64,000 nt of DNA from Ascarosepion bandense (GCA_037127315.1 JBBBDQ010000445.1:443501-507500), one strand, 5' to 3'. Numbered from the stretch's first letter, positions 1 through 13,804 are shown. Numbers and translations are program-made. The notes: generated by a model not told the origin, from the sequence alone.

Positions 1-29
1 TTCTTTTTCGTTTTTTCCTTTTTTTTTCC

Positions 30-300
30 TTGTTTTTCCTTTTTCTTTTTTTTCCTCGTTTTTCCTTTTTCTTTTTTCCTCGTTTTTCCTTTTTCTTTTT
101 TCCTCGTTTTTCCTTTTTCTTTTTTCCTCGTTTTTCCTTTTTCTTTTTTCCTCGTTTTTCCTTTTTCTATTTTCCTCGTTTCTATCCTTCTTTCCTCGTT
201 TCTATCCTCTCCCTCTCTCCTTCTTTCCTCTCCCCTTTCCTCTCCCTCTCTCTTCCCCTCTTTTCTCCTCCTCTCTTCTTTTTACTCTTTTCTCTTTCTT
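30..300. repeat. 24-bp polypyrimidine minisatellite and (CT)-rich tract
   Basis: The + strand is almost purely pyrimidine. From about 54 to 200 a 24-bp unit starting CCTCGTTTTTCC repeats about six times, then degenerates into CT-rich sequence to about 300. The apparent FFFFPRFS peptide is a translation of the repeat, not a gene. Confidence 0.9.
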
Positions 301-686
301 TCTCTCATTTCTTGATGTGACAGACGTTCAGAAAGTACATTGAAAAATATCTTTTATAATAAAACAATGCAAATATTTTGATATTTATTTCAAGTAAATT
401 AAACTTGCACAAACCAGAGTCTATTAATAGACAAGAGCTTATACTAGTTTAAACAACTACTCTCATTAGAGCAGTAATGCTGGTGATGTAGTAGCAGTAT
501 TATCATCATCTTTGCAGAGCCATGTTTGGGGACACATTAAAAAAACAGATTTAGGGGGGGGGAAATTGTGATGATCATATATTGGAAGGGCTAGCTTAGC
601 TGTTGAATGAAATTATATGCATGTTACAAGCATAACCCGGAAATATTTTGGCAACGGAGTCGATCAGGTGAGTGAAATCTCAAGGG

Positions 687-722
<36 letters not shown>

Positions 723-727
<5 letters not shown>

Positions 728-941
728 CATAAAACTCTAGTGTTCTGAATATTTTTTGAGAAATTTTACGAAAATGTGTCATTTGGCAAGATTCGAACCT
801 GCAACCCCTAACAACATAAGGGGAAGCAATCAATTGATCTGACGCATCTTAACAACTCGACCATGAATGATTTCACAGAAGCCTAATCAAGACTTATAAG
901 CACAATTTTTAGATTTAAACATAAGACATTCATAAGGCATT

Positions 942-981
<40 letters not shown>

Positions 982-1205
982 TATAACAGACAATGAATGT
1001 CTTATGTTTAAATCTAAAAATTGTGCTTATAAGTCTTGATTAGGCTTCTGTGAAATCATTCATGGTAGAGTTGTTAAGATGCGTCAGATCAATTGATGGC
1101 TTCCCCTATGTTGTTAGGGGTTGCAGGTTCGAATCTTGCCAAATGACACATTTTTGTAAAATTTCTCAAAAAATATTCAGACCAGTAGTTTTATTTATAT
1201 ATATA
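723..1205. mobile_element. Inverted pair of tRNA-Ser-like elements around a (TA)n centre
   Basis: Arms 723-948 and 980-1205 are inverted copies joined by (TA)n. Each arm holds a tRNA-like segment: the right arm (about 1058-1146) has an A-box-like ATGGTAGAGTTGTTAAGATG, an anticodon-like hairpin with loop GATCAAT, a long variable arm (CCCCTATGTTGTTAGGGG) and a B box (GGTTCGAATC). Left-arm counterpart is on the minus strand at about 783-870. The class II layout points to tRNA-Ser ancestry. They are not functional tRNAs: the anticodon loop lacks U33 and the stems are imperfect. Confidence 0.7.
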
Positions 1206-1414
1206 TACATACATATATATATATACACACACACACACACTGTTTAATTAAAAACAGAGTATCTACTCAAATATAATTGTCTATTAAAAATAATGTTCAA
1301 ATATAATGTACTTACATATTTGAGGATCTCTCTGTTTCTCGTTTAGCCGTAAATTAGATTGTATACCTGCGAAGTTCCAAGCTTAGTATTAACTGTTTGT
1401 TTGAATAAATATAT

Positions 1415-2325
1415 ATATATATGGCAGTCTGTGAGTCTGTGTGTGACTGTTCCCTATGCAGGCCTACATTTTTTAAGTTATGCCATTTAAACTTTCTAGG
1501 GACACATATCTGCAGGGAAGCCAGGTTGACACATATTTTTTGAGTTTAAGCTCAGTAATTTTCCCTTTTGCACTTTTTTGGCACTTAATTACGTCACAGA
1601 AATCAAATAACACCTGTCAAACACTATTAAAATATTTTTTATTGAAAAAAACATGAGCCTTTATAATTAAATTTAATTCTGACATTTTAAAAATTCATTT
1701 GGTCAACAAAAAAATGTGAATATTTTTCCCCATAATTTTGAAACAAAAGAAATATTTTTAAAAAAAAGTATATAAATATGTAAAATAAAAGTGCCAATGG
1801 TTAATTTAATTCTTTTTATTTATTTATTTATTTATTTATTTTTTTCAGATTTAATATTTCATACTTCAGAAAATAAAATTAAAAAAAATAAAGCTTAATT
1901 TTTTTGCTAAATATTTCATGCAGGAAATCAACTGTTTGTAATTCATGTGGCATTAATGTAAATTTTTCCTCTAAAATTAAATGTTTACATTTTTAAATAT
2001 TCGAAAATTTCTGAACTGAGAGCATAATAATTTTTATATTTTTAATTTCAGTAAAACAAAAATAATTTTTATTTTTATGTTAAATTCATTTAGTCAACAA
2101 AAAATGCAAATATTTTCCCCTATAATTTTGAAACAAAAACAATGTTGTTTACCATGTCACACAAAACATCAAATCACGTTTATACAAAACAAAAGAAAAG
2201 ATTTTTTTAATGGAATTTTTTAACAATTTTTAAACAAAAATCTTTTATATAATTATTTTTTTATATCACTAAGTCTTACCACTAAAAAGTTCTGAGTTGC
2301 ACGGGCAACGCCAGGCTATGATGCT

Positions 2326-2330
<5 letters not shown>
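1415..2330 (-). repeat. Dispersed repeat with ACTAGC...GTTGCCCG start, copy 1
   Basis: About 900 bp, alignable by eye with 23345-24412. On the minus strand it begins ACTAGCATCATAGCC and a GC-rich motif, and ends in a CACACAGACTC tail beside (TA)n. The element at 32525-33206 shares both ends. No coding capacity seen. Possibly a non-LTR 3' region or a nonautonomous element; class unresolved. Confidence 0.6.
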
Positions 2331-2381
<51 letters not shown>

Positions 2382-2394
2382 AACAAATACATCA

Positions 2395-2440
2395 TCCATA
2401 GACAAGTCTGTTTTGCTGTATCACAGCTCTTCATTGGGAA
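2395..2440 (-). ncRNA. Decayed hammerhead-ribozyme-like motif
   Basis: On the minus strand: ATGAAGA (one change from CTGANGA), a 5-bp stem II GCTGT/ACAGC with 3-nt loop, AAAA in place of GAAA, then ACAGACTTGT and C. Same family as the intact motif at 44218-44251, but with two core changes, so probably inactive. Confidence 0.4.
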
Positions 2441-2945
2441 TAAATGCTTGTTGACGTGGTCCTGGGTATGACAACTACATCCGGCAGCAAGGCCTCTGAT
2501 TGGGAGGTTTTGAGGAGCATGGAACCACCTCTTAATTGCTGTTGTTCCCAGGTCAACCCTAACCCAGAGTGGTAGCACATGTTAGGGTCCCAGCTATGGG
2601 CAAATAGTTAACCCCCAAACTGGAGTCAAAACACTATTATAGACTTTTATAGAAATATATACATTTTTGTAGGAAAAATAAATAAATAATAATAATTTTT
2701 TTCCTTCATTTTTGAAGGAAAAAAATTATTACCAGCAATACATTTTTTAATACAAAACTGGAAGACATCTTCAGTTTTCTAAAAAAAAAAAAAAAAAAAA
2801 AATAATCCATTAAAATCTAACTAAATCAACCTTTTCACTCTAACTAAACATTAAAAAAAAATACCTTAAGATCCCACCTTTTTGGCATTAAGTAACTCAC
2901 AGAGATTGATATGCCGTTAAACAAAACACTTGTTGATGAAGACTT
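2440..2945 (+). repeat. Dispersed ~500-bp repeat (family R5), copy 1
   Basis: A GC-richer first half (CGGCAGCAAGGCCTCTGATT, CTGTTGTTCCCAGGTC, AGTTAACCCCCAAACTG) and an AT-rich second half ending in a motif about TTGATATGCCGTTAAACAAAAC. Other copies or parts: 26450-26905, 33870-34590 (inverted), 35270-36115, 39715-39990, 45630-45930, 50110-50225. The apparent minus-strand frame across it is a fusion with (TA)n, not a gene. Confidence 0.75.
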
Positions 2946-3469
2946 TGTTTACAACTGGTTATAATGGCGCTGAAATGGTAAGCTGGCTCTGTCAAATTCA
3001 TACTTCTTGATATATGAGGAACATTAAAATGGTTCACAGATAAAGCGTGTTATAAACAATGCAAATACTTCAGCTATTGTTATTCAGGTGATTGGGAATT
3101 TCTGAAGAAGGTTGGAGTGTACAACGGCCAAAATGTTGAAGATGAGGACCACCATCCACATAATGTAAAAAGACTAAACTACAATTAGAATTTACGAGAA
3201 ACCACTTCATTCTCTTTCCATGAAAAGACATAGCCGTATATAGATTATAAAGAGAAAAAATATTTTAAAGAACTAGGACTGCATAAAAATAGTTACCTGC
3301 ACTTCATCTAATATAAAATGAAAATCAATACTTGTCAAAAATTAATGAATGAAAGGAAATTAATTTTATGAAGCCCCTCCACCACCACCACCACCACCAC
3401 CACAAAAAAAAAAAATTAAAAAAAAAACTGAAAGCCAAATAATGTTTCTTTTTTTTTCTCTTTCTCCAG
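2946..3469. other. Intron sequence upstream of exon a
   Basis: Unremarkable AT-rich sequence. It holds one decayed hammerhead-like motif (about 3102-3140, +: CTGAAGA intact, GAAA changed to AAAA) and a (CCA)n tract at about 3375-3404 read as poly-Trp on the minus strand. No gene seen. Confidence 0.5.
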
Positions 3470-3597
3470 AAGCCTATCCACTGGTTTAGAATCAGATGAA
3501 GATGACAAAGGTTCTGAAAATGAAAAGAAAACTGCTGATACATCTCGCAAAATTCACAAAAAAGTATTGTCTGATTCTGAAGAGGAAGTACCAAAAA
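3470..3597 (+). CDS. IWS1: IWS1 exon a (acidic region)
   Basis: First IWS1 exon visible in the window. A pyrimidine tract and CAG precede it; the donor is GTAAAT. It begins with the last base of a split codon and reads [16 protein letters not shown], then a Lys-rich stretch and [11 protein letters not shown]. The Ser-Asp-Glu clusters are casein-kinase-2-like, as in the repetitive acidic N-terminus of animal IWS1. It ends in phase 1. Low complexity alone would not identify it; the exact phase match to the next exon does. Confidence 0.85.
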
Positions 3598-6500
3598 GTA
3601 AATACCATATTTTTTTTTCCATTCCATAAAGGTTCTGCCTTCTATCCAAAAACAAAAAACCCTCCCCTGTTTCTTATACATTAATGGTTTGATTTGGGTA
3701 GACCGTGTTACCAGTTCAAAGCTAACACTCAAAACACCGTTTGATACACTTGTATGTCCACCCCCAAAGCAATGGTTTTGTGAATTATGATTATGTCTGT
3801 TTTTTAATGGTTATTATTTGATATCACCAAAGATTCACTGAAAAATATCATACATGATGAAAAAATGCCTCATACTTAATAAAAACAAAAATTTGTCAAA
3901 ATCTTTATTAACAGGAAAGACCTAAGGATTTTCAATTATTAAATTCTATTTTTTTACCTCAATATTCTTTATCTTTTTTATTAGAAATTACATTATGTTG
4001 ATAGATTTGTCAATGTTTTTTTTTTTTTTTTTTTTTTTAATCATATCACCCCAAGCAAGGCGGTAATGCCACTGATGTGCAGGGGGCTACATAAAAGTGA
4101 GAAGATTAGAAAAGAGAAAAACCAAAAACCACATCCTAACCAGGAAACAAGGGATGAGCCTCTTCACCTGTTCAATAGATGTGGGTGGAGTGTGAACCGG
4201 GCGATAGTTTAGTCTATCTACTCCAATTGAAAAAAAAAAGAAAAAAAAAGTGTAAAGATTGGAAAAGAGAAAACTGGAAACCGTATCCTAAATAAGGGAT
4301 GAGCCTCTTCACCTGTTCAATAGATGCGGGTAGAGTGTGAATCGGGCAATAGTTTTATTTGTCAATTTCTTTAATAATCATTTCACTCCAAGCAAAGCGA
4401 GACTATCACTGGTGCACAGGGGTGTTATAGTGTGGAAAAAAATACAAGGTACAGGGGATGTCAATAAGAGATGGATGGGAATCAAGTAGGTAGAAGATGA
4501 TGATGCATTTAAACTATTGGAGATTGTAGCTATCAAGGAAGCAGGCAAACTGTAGGGTGTACCACAAATGGAGTAAAAAAAAGAGAATTACATTTAACTA
4601 TTCTGACAGTAAAAGGGTGGAACCTAGATGCCAATCTAGTAGCACAAGTAAATACACATGGTTGGGAAACCAGGGGGGAAAAAGCTCATCGGAGCAGTTG
4701 CCATGAAAATACTTGTAGAAAAGACAGAGGGAAGCCATATCACATGTCAGTGACAAAGTGACTGAAAGTGAGCTGTGAGGTCAGGATCGATTATATAGCA
4801 GATCTTAATCTGAATTTTGTTGAGAACCTCAAGGTGAATAGCAGAAGCACTTGACCAGATACACTTGATGTTTAGTCCTTTCTTCTTGCTTTCCTTCATT
4901 ATCTTTTGTAGGAGTTCCTGTTGTTTCTTTCTGTCTGCAATCAACACTGTGTCATCTGCATATTTTACGTTATTTAAGATTGTGAAAACTAAATGATGAG
5001 CCCTAGTAGGACTTGTAACCTCTCAGAATCGCCTCACCTCGCTGTAATCCGTTGAATAAGTCCAGTGACATAGCACCTTGTTCTATTTTTATACATTTAC
5101 TAAATTTATCTGTATCCAAGCGGTTTACTACCAGTATAGGTTCTGAATTGTTCTTTGTCGATTATGTCAAGGTTAACGAGCAGTTCAACAGATCTTTGTG
5201 ATGTATTTTGCTGAACGCTTTTATATAATCTGTAAAACATACGCAAGTTTCATGACTATAAAATGCCCGTAGAAATTCCTCAAATGCATCATTAAATTTA
5301 TAATTTTAACCAAATATTGCAATGACAATCATAAATATGAATGCAGGTCCCTATTTAAAGAAGTAAGAGGATACAAATTGACAAAATTTTTCATTTCACT
5401 GAAATAAGCATTAAGCACGATAGTGTCATTGCCTCTTATTTTCGTTTATTATGTAAGCTTTCTTCTTTTCAGTAAAACCAAACAGTGTGCGTTACTCTTT
5501 TTCTGCAATCTTTCCTAGCAATGAAAATGGAATGGTTCATTATTTATCTGAGTTAATGGTGGCAATTAACTTGGCATTAAGAGCTCATTGAGCATGACGT
5601 AATTCAAAGTAAAGAAAAGATTTGTAAATTTCAATCAGTTAAGTACCATACGTGAAACACACTTGGGCGATCATGTCTCGAAAATGACATGACAGACTGG
5701 GCAGAAGATTATTCCACAGTAGGTTGCGATTACTTTCTACAGTAGACTGGTTGCCAGCCAAGGCTGTAGAACCCAATCTGTCCTGTTATTTGACTCATAG
5801 CTAGAGGAAGAAGAGATGTATCATATTATTAAGTAGCAATTAGTGGGGGATAAGTTTATTATTTCATAACAATACAAAATTGATCTCCCACTTCGTGCCC
5901 AGTAGAAGCTTTAATCATGTTTTCAACTATTATATTCAGTCAGTCAGTTGTGTCATACGTGATACACGCTTTGGGCGATCATGTCTCAAAGAAGACATGA
6001 CTGACTGGGCAGAAGATTATCCCGCAGTAGGTTGCCGTTGCTTTCTGCAGTAGACTGGTTGCCAGCCAAGGCTATAGAACCCAATCTTTCCTGTTATTTA
6101 ACCCATAACTAGAGGGAAGAGATGGATTAATATCTTTTCCAACAGTATTTGCGCATAAGTGAATGCAAAGAATTCAACTGGAATTAAAATATTTGTACGA
6201 GTCCACATTTTTCTTTTAGTCCTTTTGCACATCATTCAAGGAAAAGTATGTGTAAATTGTTTTAAAGTATCAGTATATGAGTTGAATTCCTTGAATTCAC
6301 TTAGGCAAAAATACCTTTGGGAAAGATATTGATACATCTCTCCCCTTCGGTTATGAGTTAAATAATAAAAAGGTTGTATAGCCTTGGCTGGCCACCAGTC
6401 TACTGTTGAAAGCAACCTACTGTGGGATAATCTTCTGCCCAGTCAGTCATGTCTCAAAAGAAACATGATAGCCCAAAGCATGTATCACGTATGGCACTTA

Positions 6501-9500
6501 ACTTAACTTGACTGATTGAATACAATCGTTGAGAACATGATTAAGGCTTCTACTGGGCATAAAGTGGGAGATCGGTTTTATATTGTTATGAAGTAATAAA
6601 CTGATCCCCCACTAATTACTACTTAATAATATAATACATCTCTTACCCCTCTAGCTATGAGTCAAATAATAGGACAGATTGGGTTTTATAGCCTTGGCTG
6701 GCAACCAGTCTACTGCAAAAGTAATGGCAACCTACTGCGGAATAATCTTCTGCTCAGTCAGTCATGTCTCTTTCGAGACATGATCGCCCTAAGCATGTAT
6801 CACATATGGCACTTAACTGAGTCTTGTGATGTTGAGGAAATTTTTACTTTTGATTCTTATTTCATGTTTAGTACATAACGTTAAGTGGAACTCGTACATA
6901 TGATCCATTGCCAAAGATGCAGGAAAAATGAACAGACAAAAGTATTTTGGCAGGAGCTGTTCAATCCTCACTTTCCAGTCTTGATAGAATCCTAAAGTGT
7001 CTCCACATCCTTGTGGGTGATGAATTATTTTTCCTCCCTGGAACTCCTTCCCCATAGAAGGGATTTTGTTAGCCACTCACTGCTCCATTACCACTTCCAT
7101 GTAAACTACTCGAACAAACTGCATTCCTTCTTTCCATCATTTGTAACCTTCATGACTAGGACCTGCCATGCCAGTGACATTGTAGTGAACGATTCTCATT
7201 CCCTCCGTATTCCATTGGTGAGAAATAAGTTCCACTCAAGCAGTTTCTCCAAGCGAGCCACTCACTTTCCGATCACTACAATCTTAACCTGTCTAGGCAC
7301 TTGGCCGAGTGGTTAGAAAATTTGCTTTCTGACCATGATAGCTCACTGGCGCCCCCATGTATGAATGTACATTAGCAACTAGGTCCCACCCTTTTACTGT
7401 GAAACCAATAAAATGTAAATGCAAATTCTACTCCAGCAGCTTCTTTTCTCACATTTCTTGACTGTAGAATTCCCTTTCGTTTACTTGCTTTCCCGATGAC
7501 TACAATCTCCAAGAGTTTAAATGTAAAGTCAATAGTCATCTCCTGTCTCGCTAACCTGCATCCTCTCTCTCATGCTCCTTTCTCTGTCCATTCCACTCTC
7601 GTCAGTATTCTCATCCTTCTCTTACCCACTTCCTGACACCCCCTATAACCTGTCACTCTTTCTCATAACTTTCCTCCTATGTAATCCCCTGCACAACAGT
7701 GGTGGTAAAATGCCTTGCTTGGTGTGATATGATTATAAAAAAGACTTCTATACTATTATAATGTGAATATAAAGTGGGGGATCAATTGTCCATCACAATA
7801 TATAAACTGATCCCTCACTTTATGGCCACAGTCATCCTTCTCTTAACCACTTCCTGAAACCGCCTATAAACTGTCACTCTTTCTCATAACTTTCCTCCTA
7901 TGTAAGCCCCTACAAAACAGTGGCGGCAAAATGCCTTGCTTGGGGCGATATGATTTTTTTAAAAAAAAGCCCTGATTCAGATCTTATCATGGTCAGTTTG
8001 TCAGGAAGGTGAGTTCTTAATGTTATCGGTCAGGAGGGGATCAATTCCACCATGCAGCATCTTTGGAAAGTGCCTAAAAACCATGCCGCAGGTTGTAACT
8101 TAACACAAATGCTGCAACAATGACTGAAATCAAACTGGTATTTATACAGAAATACCTCCAGTCATTTACCAGCAGCCAATCACAGCCCATGCAATGGACT
8201 ATCCCATTTTAGCACAATGAGATGCTCCAGTGTGCTATAAATAGCTCTCCCTCTCAAGTTAGATTATTTGGCTCTCAGCTTGCTCCACAACTGAGTGCTT
8301 ATTCTGACATCATGATTATTCTACATGGCGCTGTGAACAGGATAAACCTGTTTGTGAGTGAAATTGGATAGACGGGTCTCTTAGAGGAGCCATCAATAGT
8401 TGTGCTAGCTCAAAGTCACAAGTCATTATGATTGAGGGTTTAGGTGTCCAGGCCTCGTTCAGATTGTCATTCAGAAATTGTAACTAATGTCTGCTTGGCA
8501 TAGGTGAAGTATAAACCACAGGTCTGCTCTGTGGGTGTTGAACAAACAAAAGTGTGCCTGGGCAAGCATCTGCAATGGGGATTAGCTAGCTCTCCTTGTG
8601 GACAGGCATTCTTAGATATGAGTGGCCAGCAATACATATATGCATACAAATCTAGAGTTAATTGTTATCTTCTACATATCTGCATAAACTGTGCTTCTTG
8701 CACTGTAACCTTCTACCTTGAGTGGCTCCTGGGCCTTGTACATGGTAAATCTCACTATAAAAAAATGCTTCACTCTTTAGATATGCTTAATATTTAGATT
8801 AATCTAAGCTTATAAACTTGATGCTAATAAAATAATAAAGAAAGTGAGGTTTAATCCCCTTAAAATATAAGTGCCTTTCTTTGATCCCTTGTTACATATT
8901 AAGTTGTAACAAAAGAAAAAAAAAATGATTGACCAAAGCTCAGAACTAAATCACAGACAAATATTTAATTTACAAAAAACACCACATAAAATACATACAA
9001 ATATACAATTTTTGCATTCAAAACAGTAAACATAGAGTTTACTACTGGCAGGCAAAGTGTTACGAAGGGGAAGGAAGGTGTCAAGAATCTTTACCCAGTT
9101 TAGTTAGCGAAGTATTCTAAGTGCTATACTTTTTGGAAATCTTCAAATGTGTATATAAGGAATAATTATTAGTTTGGTCAATGAAAGAGTCAAAAATATC
9201 TATTTACCCATAAAGTTCCTTGAGGTTTTCTTTCAGGTTTTAGTTGGTCGGCAACTTTTCGTAGAGATTCTTTCGGCTGGATATACAAATCCTGAATTGG
9301 TACGGAGTTGATAATGTCAGCAAATCTTTATAACTCTCTTCTCAAAACCTATTTTTATAGGGGCTTACACCTAATTTGCATAATTCTCAAAATCTCTCGA
9401 ATCTACTGGAATTTTCTCGAACATTCTAGGATCTTCCAAACATTCTATTTCTAATTTCCTTATTTTTACGACTACTTCATGAATTAAAACTTTTTTGTAA

Positions 9501-12500
9501 TAACAAGTAGGATTCAATAGGATCCCTTACTATAAGTTTTTAGATATTATTAATATTATTTTTATATATAAATGCATCCTCGTAACATCCCTAAACAAAA
9601 ACAATTATCTTTCAATTCCAGCCAAGGAAAGTGACGATGAAGAGGACGAAAGTGACAAAGAGTGAGTATTTTTTGTTTCTTTTATCAAGATAGTTATTTA
9701 CATTCTTTTTTCTTTTTGTTTTTCAGTCGAGCTAGCTTTGGCATTAACAAATCTATCATGCCAGCCTTCTTGCATCGTGGTTAGAAAGGTCATTAGAGCG
9801 GCATCCTGTGTGTCTACATAATTGGTCAACATAGATGGTTGCTGGCCAACCAAACTGTTTTAAACCATGGCTAGGTCTCCAGATCAGTAGATCACTCAAG
9901 AGTTTTTGTTTTTCTTGGTAGCAGTGTCCTGCAAAGCACATCCTACCTTCACTAAAGAATCTAGAAATATCAGGGATGTGTCGATGGAACTGATCTAGTT
10001 GGTTGCTGCTGACAAGAGATGTTAAATATAATTTTTTTTTTTTTTTTCATTTCATGTACCTCTCCCCCTTGACATTTCATGCATAAATTTTATATATTTT
10101 CCTATATATATATATTGTATAAAGGAATTTTTTTATTCATGTGGGGATTCTTTTGTAGGTTCCCTGAGCGGATCTGGCATTTTGGTACATGGTGGATTGA
10201 GTGATAATGGATGGGTCCTTATGGTGAATGGGAAATTATAAAGAATGTTTGGGTCATGAGTCTGATTAGCTAGGTATAGGATAGTTATTGTTGACCAACC
10301 TCAGTTTTTGTCCCCCCCACCCCAAACACTGGCCTTTTATTCCCCCCTAAAGACCACCCACCCACCAAGTGCCCTCACTTCGCCGTAATGTGAGTAGGTG
10401 TTGTACTTTACCTGTTCCCAGCTTCGTCTTTTGTTATGATCCAGGTCGAGATTCCCATCGTCCTCAGTTTTTAAATCGTGTATTTCATCTTGTCTGGGTC
10501 AGAATTTTATTTTTCCCTTCCGTCTTTTTATCTCCTTCCCATTCCCTGTAGAAAGAGGACCTCTTGATTTTGTCAAAAAGGCAGAATACAGCAGCCTCTT
10601 TATTTTTATGGGATGAACGGGTCCTACTAACATTAATTGATTTATTTTGTATTTTAAGTTGAAAATTATGTTTGGGATTTTTGTTTCATGTACCTCTCCC
10701 CCTTTACATTTCATGCATAAATTTTATATATTTTCCTATATATATTGTATAAAGGAATTTTTCATTCATGTGGGGATTCTTTTTGTAGGTTCCCTGGGCG
10801 TATATGGCATTTTGGTACATGGAGGGTTGAGTGATGATGGATGGGTCCTTATGGTGAATGAGAAATTGTAGAGAATATTTGAGTCATGATCCTGATTAGC
10901 TAGATATAGGATAGTTACTGTTGACCAACCTCAGTTTTTGTGTTACAAACCCCCTCCAACTCTTGCCTTGTGCCATAATTGTTTGATACAATAAATATCG
11001 AGATGTTAAATATAGCTCTCAGCGTCCAAATGTAGGTTCTATCAAACTTAGACTCAAGGGTTTTACATACTACCCAGATAATGGTAAGACTTTAGTAGGA
11101 ATGGTGTCTTCATCTCCCTAATGTTTTACTATTATGTGGGAGCTATCTCTGCTATGCCCTGTACATCCAGGAAATTTCTTATTGATGCAGTTTCTATTGT
11201 ATACTCAAAAGTAAAGTGATAACTAGTATTGCATTAAGCAATTTTATCTGAAATATTTAAGCCCAAAAAATAAATTTTTAAATTATTTAAGATGATTTTT
11301 AATTCACAATTGCAAAGGATAATAAAGTCATTAGCTAAATCCACTTTTAGAAAGGTTGGGTCACTGTGTCGGGCCAGGATGTTTTTCCCACCTGAAACCG
11401 TCCTGCATATATACAAATCACCCATTTATTCGTGCATGGAGTACTGCTGCCATATATGGTCTGGTGCCCCCACTGTTTTTTTTTTTTTTTTTTTTTTTTT
11501 TTCTACTCCATGACAATGCGTGACATGTTTTTTTTCTTTTTTTTTTTTTAATCATATCACCCCGAGCAAGGCAGTAATGCCACTGATGTGCAGGGGGCTA
11601 CGTAATAGTGGAAAGATTGGAAAAGAGAAAGCCGGAAACCACATCCTAAATAGGGAACAAGGGATGAGCCTCTTAACCTGTTCAATAGACGTGGATGGAG
11701 TGTGAACCGGGCAATAGATAGATCTATCTACTCCAATTTACAGTCAAAATGGCTAGATTTAACTGCAAGTTCTAAGTTGATAGTTTCTTCTATTGCACTT
11801 CTTGCCTGTGGCAATTTCTAACAGTTTCTTGTTTTCCTGTAAAATTTAATCTTCAGAAATTCAAATGCAATGTCAGCTTTTATCATCTGTTTTTTAATCC
11901 TTGTTTTTTGTTTTCTCATCTTAATAGTATATATTTCTCATATTTTCTAACACTTTTCTAACAGTAATTCCTTGTGCCTTAGAGGCTTTATTGCCTTGCT
12001 GGGGTGGGTGAAACAATTAAAAAAATATTATCTATGAATGGTCATAATTTCTTGAGAAAATGGTTTCCTACTGCCTGCTCCATAGTTTTCAGTTCAGAGT
12101 CATCCTTCACCTAGACTGGTTCATCTCCGTGTTCTTGACAGGCTCCAAAGGAGAATCAGTAATGTGATAGGTACTAACTTGGCGGCTCAACTACAGTCAC
12201 TTTCCCACCGAGGAGATGTGGCTTCCCTTTGTCTGTTCTATACATACTTTCATGGCTTCTGCTCCAACGAACTTAAGTCACTGGTGCCTCCTCGTGCATC
12301 TTGGTCTCACCCATTCACAGTTAGATCAACCAAATGCAGACAACAATTCTACTCCTGTAGCTTCTTTTCTCACACTTCCCGCCTGTGGAACTCGCTTCCT
12401 TATTCTTGCTTTCTTGACGGCTACAACCTCCAGGAATTTAAATGCAATGTCAATACTCATCTCTTAACTACTTGACCCTAGTTCTTTCCACACCACCCTG

Positions 12501-13696
12501 TATATCCTTTCCTCCTTTCCTTTCTCTCCACCTTTGCAACTGTCATGACACCTGTATTCCCATCCTTTTCTTGCTCCTTTCTAACTGGTTTGTCCTTCTC
12601 TTCACTCTCCTCTAATCTTTTTCTCTTATATAGCCCCCTGCACATCAGTGGCGTTACCACCTTGCTCGGAGTGATATGATTTAAAAAAAAAAAAGATTTA
12701 AAGTTTATTGAAAGAAAAGAAGCATTTTATTTTATTTATTTATAAGATCTGAAAGTGCATTGGCATGGCCGAGGACGCATTTCAAAAGCTAAGCAGAGTA
12801 TTGCGAGACAGGAAAATTTCATTGGAAACAAAGAAAAGAGTACTGGACTGTTATATGATATTTGTCCTTCTAATATGGCAGCGAATGATGGACAATCTCA
12901 TCAAAGTAGTGCTTTTAAAAGACAACAGAAAGTTCCACACTGAGATCCTAAGGGGTCATTTTGCAATATATGACACCTTTCCTGGGCTCAACGCCTGTTC
13001 GTCTCAACAATATTCTGGATAATTGCTCTCTACTGAGATCTTCTATATTTATGTTTTATCGTGTTTTTCCTTTTGCAAACGTGGCATCTACACCCAATGT
13101 CTAATTTTGTACAACTTCAGGTGGCTGAGTTTTAGATTCAGAGCTGGCCTTTTTCTAGCTATTGTTAGAGAGTATAGCTTATTATTTAACCCATAACTGA
13201 GAGAACAGTTGGATTCATATCTTTCTTAAGGTTATTTTTTTTTATATAGTTCTTATAAATCTTTTCATTCCAGGTAAAGCAATGAGGCCACTAAGATATA
13301 GGAGGTTATGAAAGAATATGAGAAAAAGAACACAAAAAAATAAGATTACAATTGACATTCTATTTCGGTTTTTTTTTTTTTTTTTTGTGTTTGTGCAAGA
13401 GAGAGAAATTGAATGCTTTGCAATATAGGGTAAAAGAAATGGGCCTGTTTTCTTTTTTTTTCTCTCAGTTGATTATTCTGTTGCATTTCTTTTCTAGAAC
13501 TGGTGAAAAACTGATTGCTGATATTTTTGGATCAAGTGATGAAGATGAAGAATTTGAGGTAAAGAGTTATCTTGATTTATAAATACACTCTAAGGTCAAT
13601 GTGGTGACAGTCTGCTTCAGGCTTGAACACAATGTCAGTCCATCTATCTATATAATATATATTTTTATATATCAAGAACAGTATTGAGGAAATTGT

Positions 13697-13733
<37 letters not shown>

Positions 13734-13804
13734 CAGTTACATATATATATATATAAATATGTATATATATATATATATAATACAGTTCCCCATATCACAC
13801 CTGT

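Noticed and set aside
3325..3732. 135-codon minus-strand frame
   Set aside because: It runs antisense through IWS1 exon a and the (CCA)n and A-rich tracts; no family resemblance.
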